Of a DNA stretch of 64,000 nucleotides, positions 15,412 through 23,727 are shown piece by piece. This DNA is from Lysobacterales bacterium (GTDB lineage Bacteria > Pseudomonadota > Gammaproteobacteria > Xanthomonadales > Rhodanobacteraceae), in NCBI GenBank assembly GCA_016721015.1, contig JADKJL010000004.1, positions 1 to 64,000 on the forward strand, written 5' to 3'. The position numbers were made by a program, and so were the translations under genes. Position 1 is the stretch's first letter. Each line of letters begins with the position of its first letter. The notes below the pieces were generated by a model. The model made no database searches. It saw nothing but the letters and a program-made list of their open reading frames with translations, and had not been told where the DNA came from.

Positions 15412-18400
15412 TCAGCGATCGTTTTCACGATCATGATCACGAATCACGACCTCGGCCGGGGCGGAGTCGATGTGCAGCTCGTGAGCATTCCATTGGGTCG
15501 TGCGACCGTTGACCGTCGTCCGCCCCGGTTCGCCCGCCCCGGGCCAGACAAGGACATAGCCGCCCGGCGGCAGCCGATTCGAATCGCCCTGGACTGACAA
15601 TTTCAGATCATGTCCGGCACGTCGCAGCGAATAATCGAGCGATCCATAGGGCGTCTGCAATCCTTCAATCGCGATGCCCGCGCCATCCAGCCAGTCCTCC
15701 GGAATCCCTGCGGCGAGCACGATCGAATGATCGGATTCTCGCTCGTAAGCAAACAGGTCGAGTGCCGAACGGATGAAATCCGAGGCGACCCAGCCGTGGG
15801 GCATGTCACCGATGAAGCGCGGCTCGCGATAATCCTTGCCGACGACTTCGGCCCACTGGTTCCAGGCCTGCGGCCGGCGATCCTTGAAGAAGTAGTCGAT
15901 CGCCTCGTGTGCGCGCTCGCGCCAGCCGAGGCGAACGAAGGCACCGACGTTGCGCCATTCGTAGGGCGTGTAGTCCTTCCATTCACGCGTGCCATCGCGA
16001 CGTGCGACGAATTCGTTCCAGTATCGCTCGAAGGTGTTGTGGACGAGATTGGCCGGCAATTGACCGAGCTGGCCGGCGGGCGCCAGCGCGATCGTCGTCG
16101 ATGTCGCATCGAAGTCGCCGAGGTCGGCGGCGCCAGGAATGTAGTCGATGTCGAATTTCTTTTCACTGGCGGCGAGCGACGCGAGGATGTCGCCGCGGAA
16201 CTGATCGCGGCTCGCGGTCAGACGCTGCACGTCCTCGTCGCGGTCCAGCATCTTCGCCAGCTCGATCGCCGAGTTGTAGCCGGTCAGCCCCCAGAAATTG
16301 TCCCAGTGCGAATAGGCCGGTTTCGATGAATAGCCTTCATGACTGATCGAGGGCGGCAGCAGCCCGAACTTCTCGGTGCCTCGATTGGCCTCGGTGCGCT
16401 CACTCGCACGCAACGTGTCCATGTAGCGCGTGGCCGAGTCGACATGTACCCACATTTTTTCCGCCAGCGCCTGGTCCTGCGTGTAGCGGGCGACTTCGGC
16501 AATCAGGTAGATCAGCTCGCCATGGCTGTCGTTCTCGGGCACCGGATCCGATCCGCGCGCATCGACGCAGCACGGCACCTTGCCGCTGTCGAATTGATAG
16601 GGCGCAAACCATTCGAGAAAATCGCGCGCTTCCTTCGCGTGCCCCATGCGCAGCAAAGCCTCGGCCGTCATCGCGCCATCGCGGATCCACGAGCGCGCAT
16701 ATGAGCGCGTGCCCGGACGGATCTGCACGCCGTCGCGGCTGATCAGGATGTGTGCGAGTGCGGTGCGCAGGGTGTCGATGATCGGTTGTGCATCAGGCGG
16801 CACCTTGAACGTCACGCGATTGAGCTTCTCGCGCCATCCGCGTGCCACCTGTTCGCGCTGCGCGTCGACCCACGCTTGCATGTCACCTTCATGCAGTGTG
16901 GATGCAGGTTCACCGGACATTGGAATCTCAAGACTGATCGTTTTCGACGCGTGCGCCGAAAGTTCAATCCGGTAGATCAGCGCACCTGAAGCGAGCCCCG
17001 TTGCATCGCTGACTTGCCGCGCCACAGGCCAATTTTTTGCGGACAGATGCTGCGCCACCATGTCGCCGTCGAACGGGGTCGCGAAGAACGTTGTAGGCGT
17101 TTGCAATGGCCAAACGCGCGGTTGGTCGTCGACGTTGACACTCACTCCGGCGAAACCGAGATCATGAATCGGGCTTACACCGCCGGGCGTGGTGAGAAAC
17201 TGCACGGGCGGGTTCACCTGGAACGGCTGGATCGCGAGCGCAAGAGTCAGCGTCTGCAGAACGTCACTGTCATTCGCCAAGTGATAGCTTGCAATGATGC
17301 CCTGGGTGTCGCCCGTGCCATGGGCGAAAGCGTCAATGCTCAAGCTCCATGCCTTTTTCATCGGGCCGTGCCAATAGCTCGATAACCCGGGACACCCAAG
17401 GAGGGATTTCGAACTCCCATCGACCGTCCATTTTACGCTCGGCATCGGCAGGTAGCCTTCGTCGAGATTCTGCTTGATGTCGAGGTGGGCCCAACTGTTG
17501 AGTGATCCGAGTCGGTAGTCGGTGCCGCACGAGTAGGCAAAGAATTCGGACGATCGGGTATTGCCCAGCCTCTCGCCATCGATCACAAAGGGCGTGATTG
17601 AAAACCCGCCGCGGGCGACTTCAATTGCACCATCCTCACCGATGAGACCGCTCTCGTGGCCGCCATCGACACCGACGAGAGTCCAGTAAGTCTGTTCGCC
17701 CGAAAAGCCGCGTGGGAACAGGCCTAGCGAAGAGTCCTTTGCAATTTTCTGCAAAAACTTGTTGGCATTGGTGCCGGTGTCGAGATCGAGCAACTTGATC
17801 GCGGCCAGCGCATAGTGCGACCCGGGGCCATTCTGCAAGACGAGCCGCAGGTAACGCGTCTCGGATTCGGTCAGCAGCAGGTTATCCAGGCCACCGTTGC
17901 CCGCCGTGACGCTTCGAACCTTCCGCCAATGCGTGCCATCGTCGGAGTACTCGACGTCGTAGCTGCTTGCGTATTCGCCGATGTCCCATGCCAGAGCGAT
18001 GGCACCAAACTCGCGTGTTCGCGTGAAGTCGATCGTCAACGTGCGCTCGCCATTCGCGGGCTTCGTTGTACGCCACGATTCGAGTTTCGCCTTGTGATCA
18101 AACCCTTGTATTGCCGTTGCCGCAGTCCAAGGGGATGGAGACAGCCAGGAGGGATGTCGATCAATGTCGAGCAAGGGTGATGCTGATTTCATCGAAACGA
18201 AAAGCGTGGCAGGAACGACTCCCGCATCCGCTCGAATTTTCGGCGCTGGCCAATTCTCCGGAGGCGCCTCGCGCTCACGAAAGCGCAAGTCGTCGATACA
18301 CACCTCGCCCTTGCCGCCGCTGTTGGCCGACACCGTGAATTCGATGAATTGCGTGTTGCGCAGGGTCTTGTCGGCCAGCGGTCCCCAGGCCGGCGAGATG

Positions 18401-18798
18401 TGGCGCTTCTTGTAGCGCACTGGCGTCCATTCTTCGGTGAACGTCGTGTTCGGCTTGCTGACCCACCAGACGTTGTCGCCGCTCGCGTCGATCAGCTTGA
18501 ACTCGAACTGGTTGGCGGGTCCGCTGCCGCGCACGTTGAAATCGAATTCGTAGTCCGGTGGAAACGAGAGCGGCAATTCGCGGCGCATGGCGGCATAGCC
18601 GGAGACGCCGTTGAAATCGTAGGTGAGGCAGAGTGCCTTCCCGCCGTCAGTGGCTAGCGGATGCAGCGACGAGGAGACCTGGTCGGAGGCGAGGGCTTTC
18701 CATGCTGACGGTTCCTGGAAGTCGTCGAGGGACTTCGGAGGAACAATGGTGGCGCAGGCCGTGGCCATGCCAAGAATCGCAGCGAGGAGGGTGAACAC
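15412..18798 (-). CDS. large secreted glycoside-hydrolase-like protein with discoidin domain
   Basis: About 1128 residues. Start is uncertain: GTG at 18798 gives a signal sequence (VFTLLAAILGMATAC, a possible weak lipobox). Longer frames run into the palindromic repeat and the permease gene and are implausible. Layout: a jelly-roll carbohydrate-binding-like domain (about 25-190), an F5/8 discoidin domain (about 200-330; SYDVEYSDDGTHWRKV), a long beta-sandwich middle, and an alpha/alpha-barrel hydrolase-like domain (about 680-1080) with SYARSWIRDGAMTAEALLRM, ENDSHGELIYLIAEVARYTQ and WDNFWGLTGYNSAIE. I cannot place it in a numbered GH family. It is last in the leftward glucan operon, behind the permeases, so it probably acts on the same glucan outside the cytoplasm. 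Catalytic residues are not identified. Confidence 0.75.
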   Translation of the reverse strand: MFTLLAAILGMATACATIVPPKSLDDFQEPSAWKALASDQVSSSLHPLATDGGKALCLTYDFNGVSGYAAMRRELPLSFPPDYEFDFNVRGSGPANQFEFKLIDASGDNVWWVSKPNTTFTEEWTPVRYKKRHISPAWGPLADKTLRNTQFIEFTVSANSGGKGEVCIDDLRFREREAPPENWPAPKIRADAGVVPATLFVSMKSASPLLDIDRHPSWLSPSPWTAATAIQGFDHKAKLESWRTTKPANGERTLTIDFTRTREFGAIALAWDIGEYASSYDVEYSDDGTHWRKVRSVTAGNGGLDNLLLTESETRYLRLVLQNGPGSHYALAAIKLLDLDTGTNANKFLQKIAKDSSLGLFPRGFSGEQTYWTLVGVDGGHESGLIGEDGAIEVARGGFSITPFVIDGERLGNTRSSEFFAYSCGTDYRLGSLNSWAHLDIKQNLDEGYLPMPSVKWTVDGSSKSLLGCPGLSSYWHGPMKKAWSLSIDAFAHGTGDTQGIIASYHLANDSDVLQTLTLALAIQPFQVNPPVQFLTTPGGVSPIHDLGFAGVSVNVDDQPRVWPLQTPTTFFATPFDGDMVAQHLSAKNWPVARQVSDATGLASGALIYRIELSAHASKTISLEIPMSGEPASTLHEGDMQAWVDAQREQVARGWREKLNRVTFKVPPDAQPIIDTLRTALAHILISRDGVQIRPGTRSYARSWIRDGAMTAEALLRMGHAKEARDFLEWFAPYQFDSGKVPCCVDARGSDPVPENDSHGELIYLIAEVARYTQDQALAEKMWVHVDSATRYMDTLRASERTEANRGTEKFGLLPPSISHEGYSSKPAYSHWDNFWGLTGYNSAIELAKMLDRDEDVQRLTASRDQFRGDILASLAASEKKFDIDYIPGAADLGDFDATSTTIALAPAGQLGQLPANLVHNTFERYWNEFVARRDGTREWKDYTPYEWRNVGAFVRLGWRERAHEAIDYFFKDRRPQAWNQWAEVVGKDYREPRFIGDMPHGWVASDFIRSALDLFAYERESDHSIVLAAGIPEDWLDGAGIAIEGLQTPYGSLDYSLRRAGHDLKLSVQGDSNRLPPGGYVLVWPGAGEPGRTTVNGRTTQWNAHELHIDSAPAEVVIRDHDRENDR

Positions 18799-18855
18799 GA
18801 AATGCCGGACGAGCGGCGCTCGCCTCGACGACCGTTCTTGCGTTGCAGCTTCGTC

Positions 18856-18929
18856 GTAGGAGCAGGCTTCAGCCGCGATGCTCTTCGTCACGATGCCAAG
18901 AGAGCATCGCGGCTGAAGCCTGCTCCTAC
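18856..18929. repeat. palindromic intergenic repeat (29-bp arms)
   Basis: Arms 18856-18884 and 18901-18929 are perfect reverse complements around a 16-base loop and begin GTAGGAGCAGGCTTCAGCCG. I recall similar GTAGGAGC-GGCTTCAGCCGCGA palindromes scattered through Xanthomonas and Pseudomonas relatives. It lies between the permease stop and the large hydrolase gene, where an RNA hairpin could lower downstream expression or protect upstream mRNA. Confidence 0.9.
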
Positions 18930-18956
18930 AACGTATCCTTGCGCCTCCCATCTGGC

Positions 18957-19778
18957 TCATCCCTTCACGCTGCCGAGCAGCAGCCCTTCGATGTAATAGC
19001 GCTGCATGACGAGGAACAGCAGCAGCACCGGTGCGATCGTCACAACCGACCCGGCCATCATCAGTTCGTTGTCCATGACGTGTTCGCGCGACAGTGATGC
19101 GAGCGCGACCGGCAAGGTGTAGTTGGACTGATCGGCGAGCACGATCAGCGGCCACATGAAATCGTTCCAGCTGGCGAGAAAGGTGAATATTGCCAAGGTG
19201 ACCACGATCGGCTTGAGCAGGGGCAATACGATGCGCACGAAGATGCGGCCTTCGCCGGCGCCGTCGATGCGTGCGGCTTCGAGCAGCTCATCAGGAATCG
19301 AACGTGCGTACTGGCGCACGAGGAAGATGCCGAAAATGCCAGCCATGGCTGGCACGATGACACCGCCATAGTTGTTGACCAGGCCGAGCGATTTCATCAG
19401 CAGGAACAGCGGAATCATCGCGACCTGTCCCGGGATCACGAGCGCGCCAAGCAGGGTCTTGAACAGGTTCTCGCGACCGCGGAACTTCAGCTTGGCAAAG
19501 GCATAGCCGGCAGCAAGATTGAAGGCCAGCGAGAGCAAGGTGACGGCCGATGCAATCAGGGCGCTGTTGAACAGGTAGCGGCCGAGGCCATTGCGCTCGA
19601 ACAATTCGCGGTAGTTGGCCAGGGTCAGCGTGCTCGGCAACAACGGAGGCGGAAAGACCGTCGCTTCGCCTTTGGCCATGAACGAGACCGAGAGCATCCA
19701 CAGCAGCGGCGCGAGACTGACCACGGCAAAGCCGATCAGGAGACCATTGACCAGTGCCTTGGCGAGACGCGGATTCAT
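18957..19778 (-). CDS. carbohydrate ABC transporter permease (MalG/LacG type)
   Basis: A 273-residue inner-membrane permease with six predicted membrane segments. The opening (LAKALVNGLLIGFAVVSLAP then LLWMLSVSF) is typical of MalG-type proteins. The EAA loop, which contacts the ATPase, reads ELLEAARIDGAGEGRIFVRI followed by VLPLLKP. The tail QRYYIEGLLLGSVKG is diagnostic of the family. Its start overlaps the stop of the partner permease gene by 4 bases. It pairs with the gene at 19775 and, by inference, with the ATPase at 11694. Confidence 0.95.
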   Translation of the reverse strand: MNPRLAKALVNGLLIGFAVVSLAPLLWMLSVSFMAKGEATVFPPPLLPSTLTLANYRELFERNGLGRYLFNSALIASAVTLLSLAFNLAAGYAFAKLKFRGRENLFKTLLGALVIPGQVAMIPLFLLMKSLGLVNNYGGVIVPAMAGIFGIFLVRQYARSIPDELLEAARIDGAGEGRIFVRIVLPLLKPIVVTLAIFTFLASWNDFMWPLIVLADQSNYTLPVALASLSREHVMDNELMMAGSVVTIAPVLLLFLVMQRYYIEGLLLGSVKG

Positions 19779-20656
19779 GCGCCATCCTCACCGCGTCGAC
19801 CGAACCTGAGCATCAGTGCGGTGACGCCAAGGATCAACAGGAACAGCAGGAACGCCACCGCCGATGCACGACCGAGGTTCCACCACTTGAAACCTTCCTC
19901 GAACATGAAATAGAGGACGCTGGTCGTACTCTGCAGCGGACCACCGCGGGTCATTACGTAGGGTTCGGCAAACAACTGGAAGTAACCGGAAGTGGTGATG
20001 ATCGCGACCAGCAGCATCGTCGGTTTCAGCATCGGCAAGGTGATGTGACGCAGTTGTCGCCAGAACGAGGCGCCATCGATACGCGCGGCTTCGTAGAGAT
20101 CCTGCGGGATGGCCTGCAAGCCGGCGAGCAGGATGATCATGTTGTAGCCGAAGTTCTTCCACACGGCGAACAGAATGATGGTCGGCATCGACCAGTCGGC
20201 ATCGCCGAGCCAGTCGATCGGACTAATGCCGATGAAGCCGAGCGAGTAGTTCACGAGGCCGTAGCGGGTGTGAAAGAAATAGCGCCAGATCACCGCAACG
20301 GCGACCACAGTCGTTACCACCGGCGCAAACAGTGCGGTGCGGAAAAAGCCCTTGAATCGCGCCAGTTTTGAATCCAGCAACAACGCCGCACCGAGTGAGA
20401 CCGCAATCGAAAGTGGAACGCCGACGATGACGAAATAGAACGTGTTGCGGAGCGATTTCCAGAACATCGGCGTCTGCAGCAGATCGATGTAGTTGCCAAG
20501 CCCGACGAAACGCAGGTTGTCGAGATTGGCCAGCGCGTAAAGATCGAAATCGGTGAAGCTCAGCAGCAAGGCCGCGAGCACCGGCAGAAAAAAGAACACG
20601 CCGATGATGAGCAGGGCAGGGCTGACGAACAGCCAGCCGGCGCGTGAGGAACTCAT
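19775..20656 (-). CDS. carbohydrate ABC transporter permease (MalF/LacF type)
   Basis: A 293-residue inner-membrane permease. The N-terminus AGWLFVSPALLIIGVFFFLP and the following LLLSFTDFDLYAL are typical of the LacF/UgpA group. The EAA loop is DLYEAARIDGASFWRQLRHI then TLPMLKPT. It lies 33 bases downstream of the binding-protein gene and overlaps the second permease by 4 bases, so binding protein and both permeases form one transcription unit. With the lipoprotein at 20690 it imports an oligosaccharide from the periplasm. Confidence 0.95.
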   Translation of the reverse strand: MSSSRAGWLFVSPALLIIGVFFFLPVLAALLLSFTDFDLYALANLDNLRFVGLGNYIDLLQTPMFWKSLRNTFYFVIVGVPLSIAVSLGAALLLDSKLARFKGFFRTALFAPVVTTVVAVAVIWRYFFHTRYGLVNYSLGFIGISPIDWLGDADWSMPTIILFAVWKNFGYNMIILLAGLQAIPQDLYEAARIDGASFWRQLRHITLPMLKPTMLLVAIITTSGYFQLFAEPYVMTRGGPLQSTTSVLYFMFEEGFKWWNLGRASAVAFLLFLLILGVTALMLRFGRRGEDGA

Positions 20657-20689
20657 GCGCGCTCAATCCGCTGCGGGATCGGGAGTCGG

Positions 20690-22015
20690 TCATTCACCGG
20701 ATTTCTCCTTTTCGAGCATCCAGCGCCGCTTTTCGAGGATCTTGTCGACTTCGCCATCGAGCGTGCGCAGCGTTTCATCGGCATTCGCTCCTCCACGGAC
20801 AACGCGTTCGGCAGCGCGTTGCATCTCATTGGCGATGCGTTCCCACTCTGCCACCTTGGGCGTCGCACTGGCGTGCTCCAGTTGTTCACCAAAGGCCCGT
20901 GAATACGGATCGGCGGCCAGACTCGGATCATCCCAGACACTTCGACGTGGCGGCAGATCGCCGGTCAGCGCATGAAAGCGAAGCTGCACGGCGGGCTCGG
21001 AGAAGTATTCAAGCAACGCCCAAGCGCCTTCCTTGTTCCTGGATTTCCGGAACAAGACGAGGCTTGTGCCTCCTGCAACACCGCCGCCGCGCCCGTCGAT
21101 GCCGGGCAGTGGCGCGGTCATCCAGGAGTCGGCCAGCGCAGCCGGCAACCGGCGCTTGAACTCGCCAATGTTCCAGGGCCCATTGATGTAGAAAGCGAAG
21201 AAGCCGTTGCCGAATTCGTTCCAGACGTTTGAAATCTGGGTGTCGCTCATGCGCGGCGCGAGACCTTCACTGAACATCCCCGTATAAAAATCGAAGGCCT
21301 TGCGAAAGCCCTTGCTCTCGAAATTTCCGCGCGTTCCTTGCGCGCGTAGCAGCGGTTCGTCTTGCTGAATTGCCAATTGCAACAGCGGCTCGAATTCATC
21401 CAGGGGCAGGAGGATGGCGTAGCCCTTTTCACCCGCATTGCGCTTGATCGCGCGCATCGCTTCGAGCCATCCGGCCCAGTCTTTCGGCACCTCGGAATAT
21501 CCGGCCCTGGCCAGCAGATCCTTGCGGTAGAACAGCAGCCGCGTATCGACGTACCACGGCACCCCGAGCAAGACGCCGTCGACGACATTGGTGTCCCAGA
21601 TGCCCGGGAAATAGTCCGGCGAGTCGACCGTGACGGACGCGGCAACGCGCTGATCGAGCGGATCCAGCGCGTCGAGTGCGGCGAATTCGGGGATCCAGGT
21701 ATTGCCAAGCTGGCAGATGTCGGGCAACGCGTCGCCGGCAAACGCGGTAAGCAGTTTTTCGTGGGCGGCGGTCCATGGCAGTTGTTGCAGATCGACATGG
21801 ATATCCGGGTGGCGTCGTTCAAATTCGGGCAGCAACTGGGCAACCACTTCACCTTCACGACCCATTGCCCAGAAGGTCAGCGTGGTGCGGTCGTTCGGAG
21901 TCTGTCGGCATGCACCGAGGCCAAGACAGGCGAACAGCACGAGCGACGATGCGATGCCAAGCATTCGACTCGAGTCATTCGCTGCAGGTTGTCTCGATGA
22001 TGCCGCTGATTTCAT
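20690..22015 (-). CDS. sugar-binding lipoprotein of the ABC importer (MalE family)
   Basis: A 441-residue extracytoplasmic solute-binding protein. The signal peptide ends in a lipobox (LGLGAC, Cys about residue 36), so it is membrane-anchored in the periplasm. Body motifs: TLTFWAMGREGEVVAQLLPE, WAGWLEAMRAIKRNAGEKGY, and GGGVAGGTSLVLFRKSRNKE, which are usual for family 1 binding proteins. Start at 22015 overlaps the stop of the GH144 gene by ATGA, which couples hydrolase and transporter synthesis. The ligand is presumably the oligosaccharide produced by that hydrolase. Confidence 0.94.
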   Translation of the reverse strand: MKSAASSRQPAANDSSRMLGIASSLVLFACLGLGACRQTPNDRTTLTFWAMGREGEVVAQLLPEFERRHPDIHVDLQQLPWTAAHEKLLTAFAGDALPDICQLGNTWIPEFAALDALDPLDQRVAASVTVDSPDYFPGIWDTNVVDGVLLGVPWYVDTRLLFYRKDLLARAGYSEVPKDWAGWLEAMRAIKRNAGEKGYAILLPLDEFEPLLQLAIQQDEPLLRAQGTRGNFESKGFRKAFDFYTGMFSEGLAPRMSDTQISNVWNEFGNGFFAFYINGPWNIGEFKRRLPAALADSWMTAPLPGIDGRGGGVAGGTSLVLFRKSRNKEGAWALLEYFSEPAVQLRFHALTGDLPPRRSVWDDPSLAADPYSRAFGEQLEHASATPKVAEWERIANEMQRAAERVVRGGANADETLRTLDGEVDKILEKRRWMLEKEKSGE

Positions 22016-23484
22016 TTCGATGCGTTTTCCTTCGCCGGCGTGTCCAGCCATCCACCGGTAAATCCTGCGCGTTCCAGGCCTTTGCGGATATACGGATTGC
22101 GCTTCATCACATCCCAGACGAATCCGTTGCGGTAGTTCTCGATCATGATCACGATCGGACCCTGGTCGATGCCGATGTAGTTGTCGTCGACCCAACCAAA
22201 ATCCTTGACCAGATGTCCCGTTTTCAAAGGCACATCCGCATAGCTGAAGCTTGGATTGAACGCGTCGACGAAGCCGTATTTCCCATAGATGGCCTTGCCG
22301 TAAGTGTCGTGCATGGTCGTGATCGCTGGAATGACGATCTCCGGTGCGAAGGCGATGGATCCGGCAGCGGCGGTCGGTGCCAGGGTGCCGTCATCAAAAC
22401 CGGCATCGAGGCCCGCGCCTCGGGCGGAATAGTGGCGGAACTCGCGCGGCAGCAGGTTGTAGATCTGATGGGTCGCCTGCGGTCCGTCGCTGGCGGTGAG
22501 GCCCCAGACGTTTTCAGCATAGCCATTCCAGCCCATCGGATTGGCAATGGCGTAGGCACGCTGGGCGAGCGTCGCACGTCGACTGTTCTCGAAGTAGTCG
22601 AAATCGTGCTCGCGCATCCATGCGTCGCGGATGCCGCGGAAGTCGATCCAGGCGTGGGAATACTGGTGGCCGAATTGCGGGCCGAAGGCGAGGTACGTCT
22701 GGCCGTGGAATTCGCCGAAGGAGCGATCGTAGGTTTGTGTCCATGCCTTCCATGCATCGGCTTCAACCGGGTGGGTCGGCGAGCCGAGGGCGAGGACATA
22801 GACCAGCATCGCTTCGTTGTAGCCGACCCAGTCGTGGCTGATGATGCCGTCCTCGGGCACCCAGCCCATCGAGATGAGTGGCGCGCGCTCCTGCAGCCAC
22901 GGCCATTCGACGTTTCGATAGAGCTGGTCGGCGAGATCGCGAATTTCACCCTCGACCGGATTGGCGCCATCGTAGTAGCTCTGCGCGAACAGCACGCCGC
23001 CGAGCAGCAGGCTGGTATCGACCGATGAGACTTCGACCCAGCGCGCGTAGCGGCGCCCGTTGGCGAGGCCGAGGAAGTGGTAGAAGAAGCCGTGGTAGCC
23101 GGCATCGTCCTCGAAGCTCGATCCCTGCGGCTGGGAGCGCAGAAAGCGCAGCACCTTGAGCGTGCGCTGGGCGGCCTGCTCGCGCGTGACCCAGCCGCGC
23201 TCGACGCCGATGGCGTAGGAGGTCAGCCCGAAGCCCATCGCGGCAATGCTCGAGAAGGGTTCGGTGTAAGGCGTTCGATCCGGAATCAGACCGTTGTCTT
23301 CGCGGGTGTTGTCCCAGAACCAGCGAAACGAGCGTTGTTGCAGATCCTCGACCTGCGCAGGAATTTCCGAAGTGCGGATCGCCGTCGCTAGCGGTTGTTC
23401 GAGTGGCGGCTGCGGCGAACGACACGCGCCAAGGACAGCAACGAAAAAGAGCAGGGTGGCGAAGCGGATACGAAGATTGTTCAC
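22012..23484 (-). CDS. GH144-type endo-beta-1,2-glucanase lipoprotein (glycoamylase domain)
   Basis: About 490 residues. GTG at 23484 gives a lipoprotein signal (FATLLFFVAVLGAC); ATG at 23568 is possible but adds a charged stretch ahead of it. The body matches the glycoamylase domain (PF10091) as I recall it: QQRSFRWFWDNTREDNGLIP, SSIAAMGFGLTSYAIGVERG, GFFYHFLGLANGRRYARW, then WVPEDGIISHDWVGYNEAML and GWNGYAENVWGLTASDGPQA. Stand-alone secreted proteins of this kind are GH144 endo-beta-1,2-glucanases. It sits between the TonB receptor and the binding-protein gene, which supports depolymerising imported or surface-bound glucan. Subfamily specificity is inferred. Confidence 0.82.
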   Translation of the reverse strand: MNNLRIRFATLLFFVAVLGACRSPQPPLEQPLATAIRTSEIPAQVEDLQQRSFRWFWDNTREDNGLIPDRTPYTEPFSSIAAMGFGLTSYAIGVERGWVTREQAAQRTLKVLRFLRSQPQGSSFEDDAGYHGFFYHFLGLANGRRYARWVEVSSVDTSLLLGGVLFAQSYYDGANPVEGEIRDLADQLYRNVEWPWLQERAPLISMGWVPEDGIISHDWVGYNEAMLVYVLALGSPTHPVEADAWKAWTQTYDRSFGEFHGQTYLAFGPQFGHQYSHAWIDFRGIRDAWMREHDFDYFENSRRATLAQRAYAIANPMGWNGYAENVWGLTASDGPQATHQIYNLLPREFRHYSARGAGLDAGFDDGTLAPTAAAGSIAFAPEIVIPAITTMHDTYGKAIYGKYGFVDAFNPSFSYADVPLKTGHLVKDFGWVDDNYIGIDQGPIVIMIENYRNGFVWDVMKRNPYIRKGLERAGFTGGWLDTPAKENASK

Positions 23485-23610
23485 TGCAAGTCGTTCTTCA
23501 GTTGCGCGATCGGCAAGCGCGGATGACGGGGCGATTCGCTCGCGCTTGCGCGCGGATTCGGCGATCAATTCGCGGCCGTCTCCCTTCAGCGCGCACCGAA
23601 CTCAAAATGG

Positions 23611-23633
23611 CCGACCCGCACTGTGCGGGTCGG
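23611..23633. terminator. strong hairpin between TonB receptor and glucanase genes
   Basis: CCGACCCGCAC (23611-23621) and GTGCGGGTCGG (23623-23633) form a perfect 11-bp palindrome around one base, in the 243-base gap between the TonB receptor stop and the glucanase start. No T tract follows on the minus strand. It may act as a partial terminator or mRNA-processing stem that sets receptor versus enzyme levels. Confidence 0.5.
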
Positions 23634-23727
23634 TCGAATGGCAGCCCGGCATGAATGGGAGGGACGATGCCTTGCTGCCACGCCCGGAGAAGGCCATCCG
23701 GCCTGCTCCGGACGTTTCCCTCATTGA

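Noticed and set aside
15412..19155. Full 1247-codon frame for the large hydrolase
   Set aside because: The first ~119 codons pass through the palindromic repeat and overlap the permease gene by about 200 bases; the signal sequence begins near 18798.
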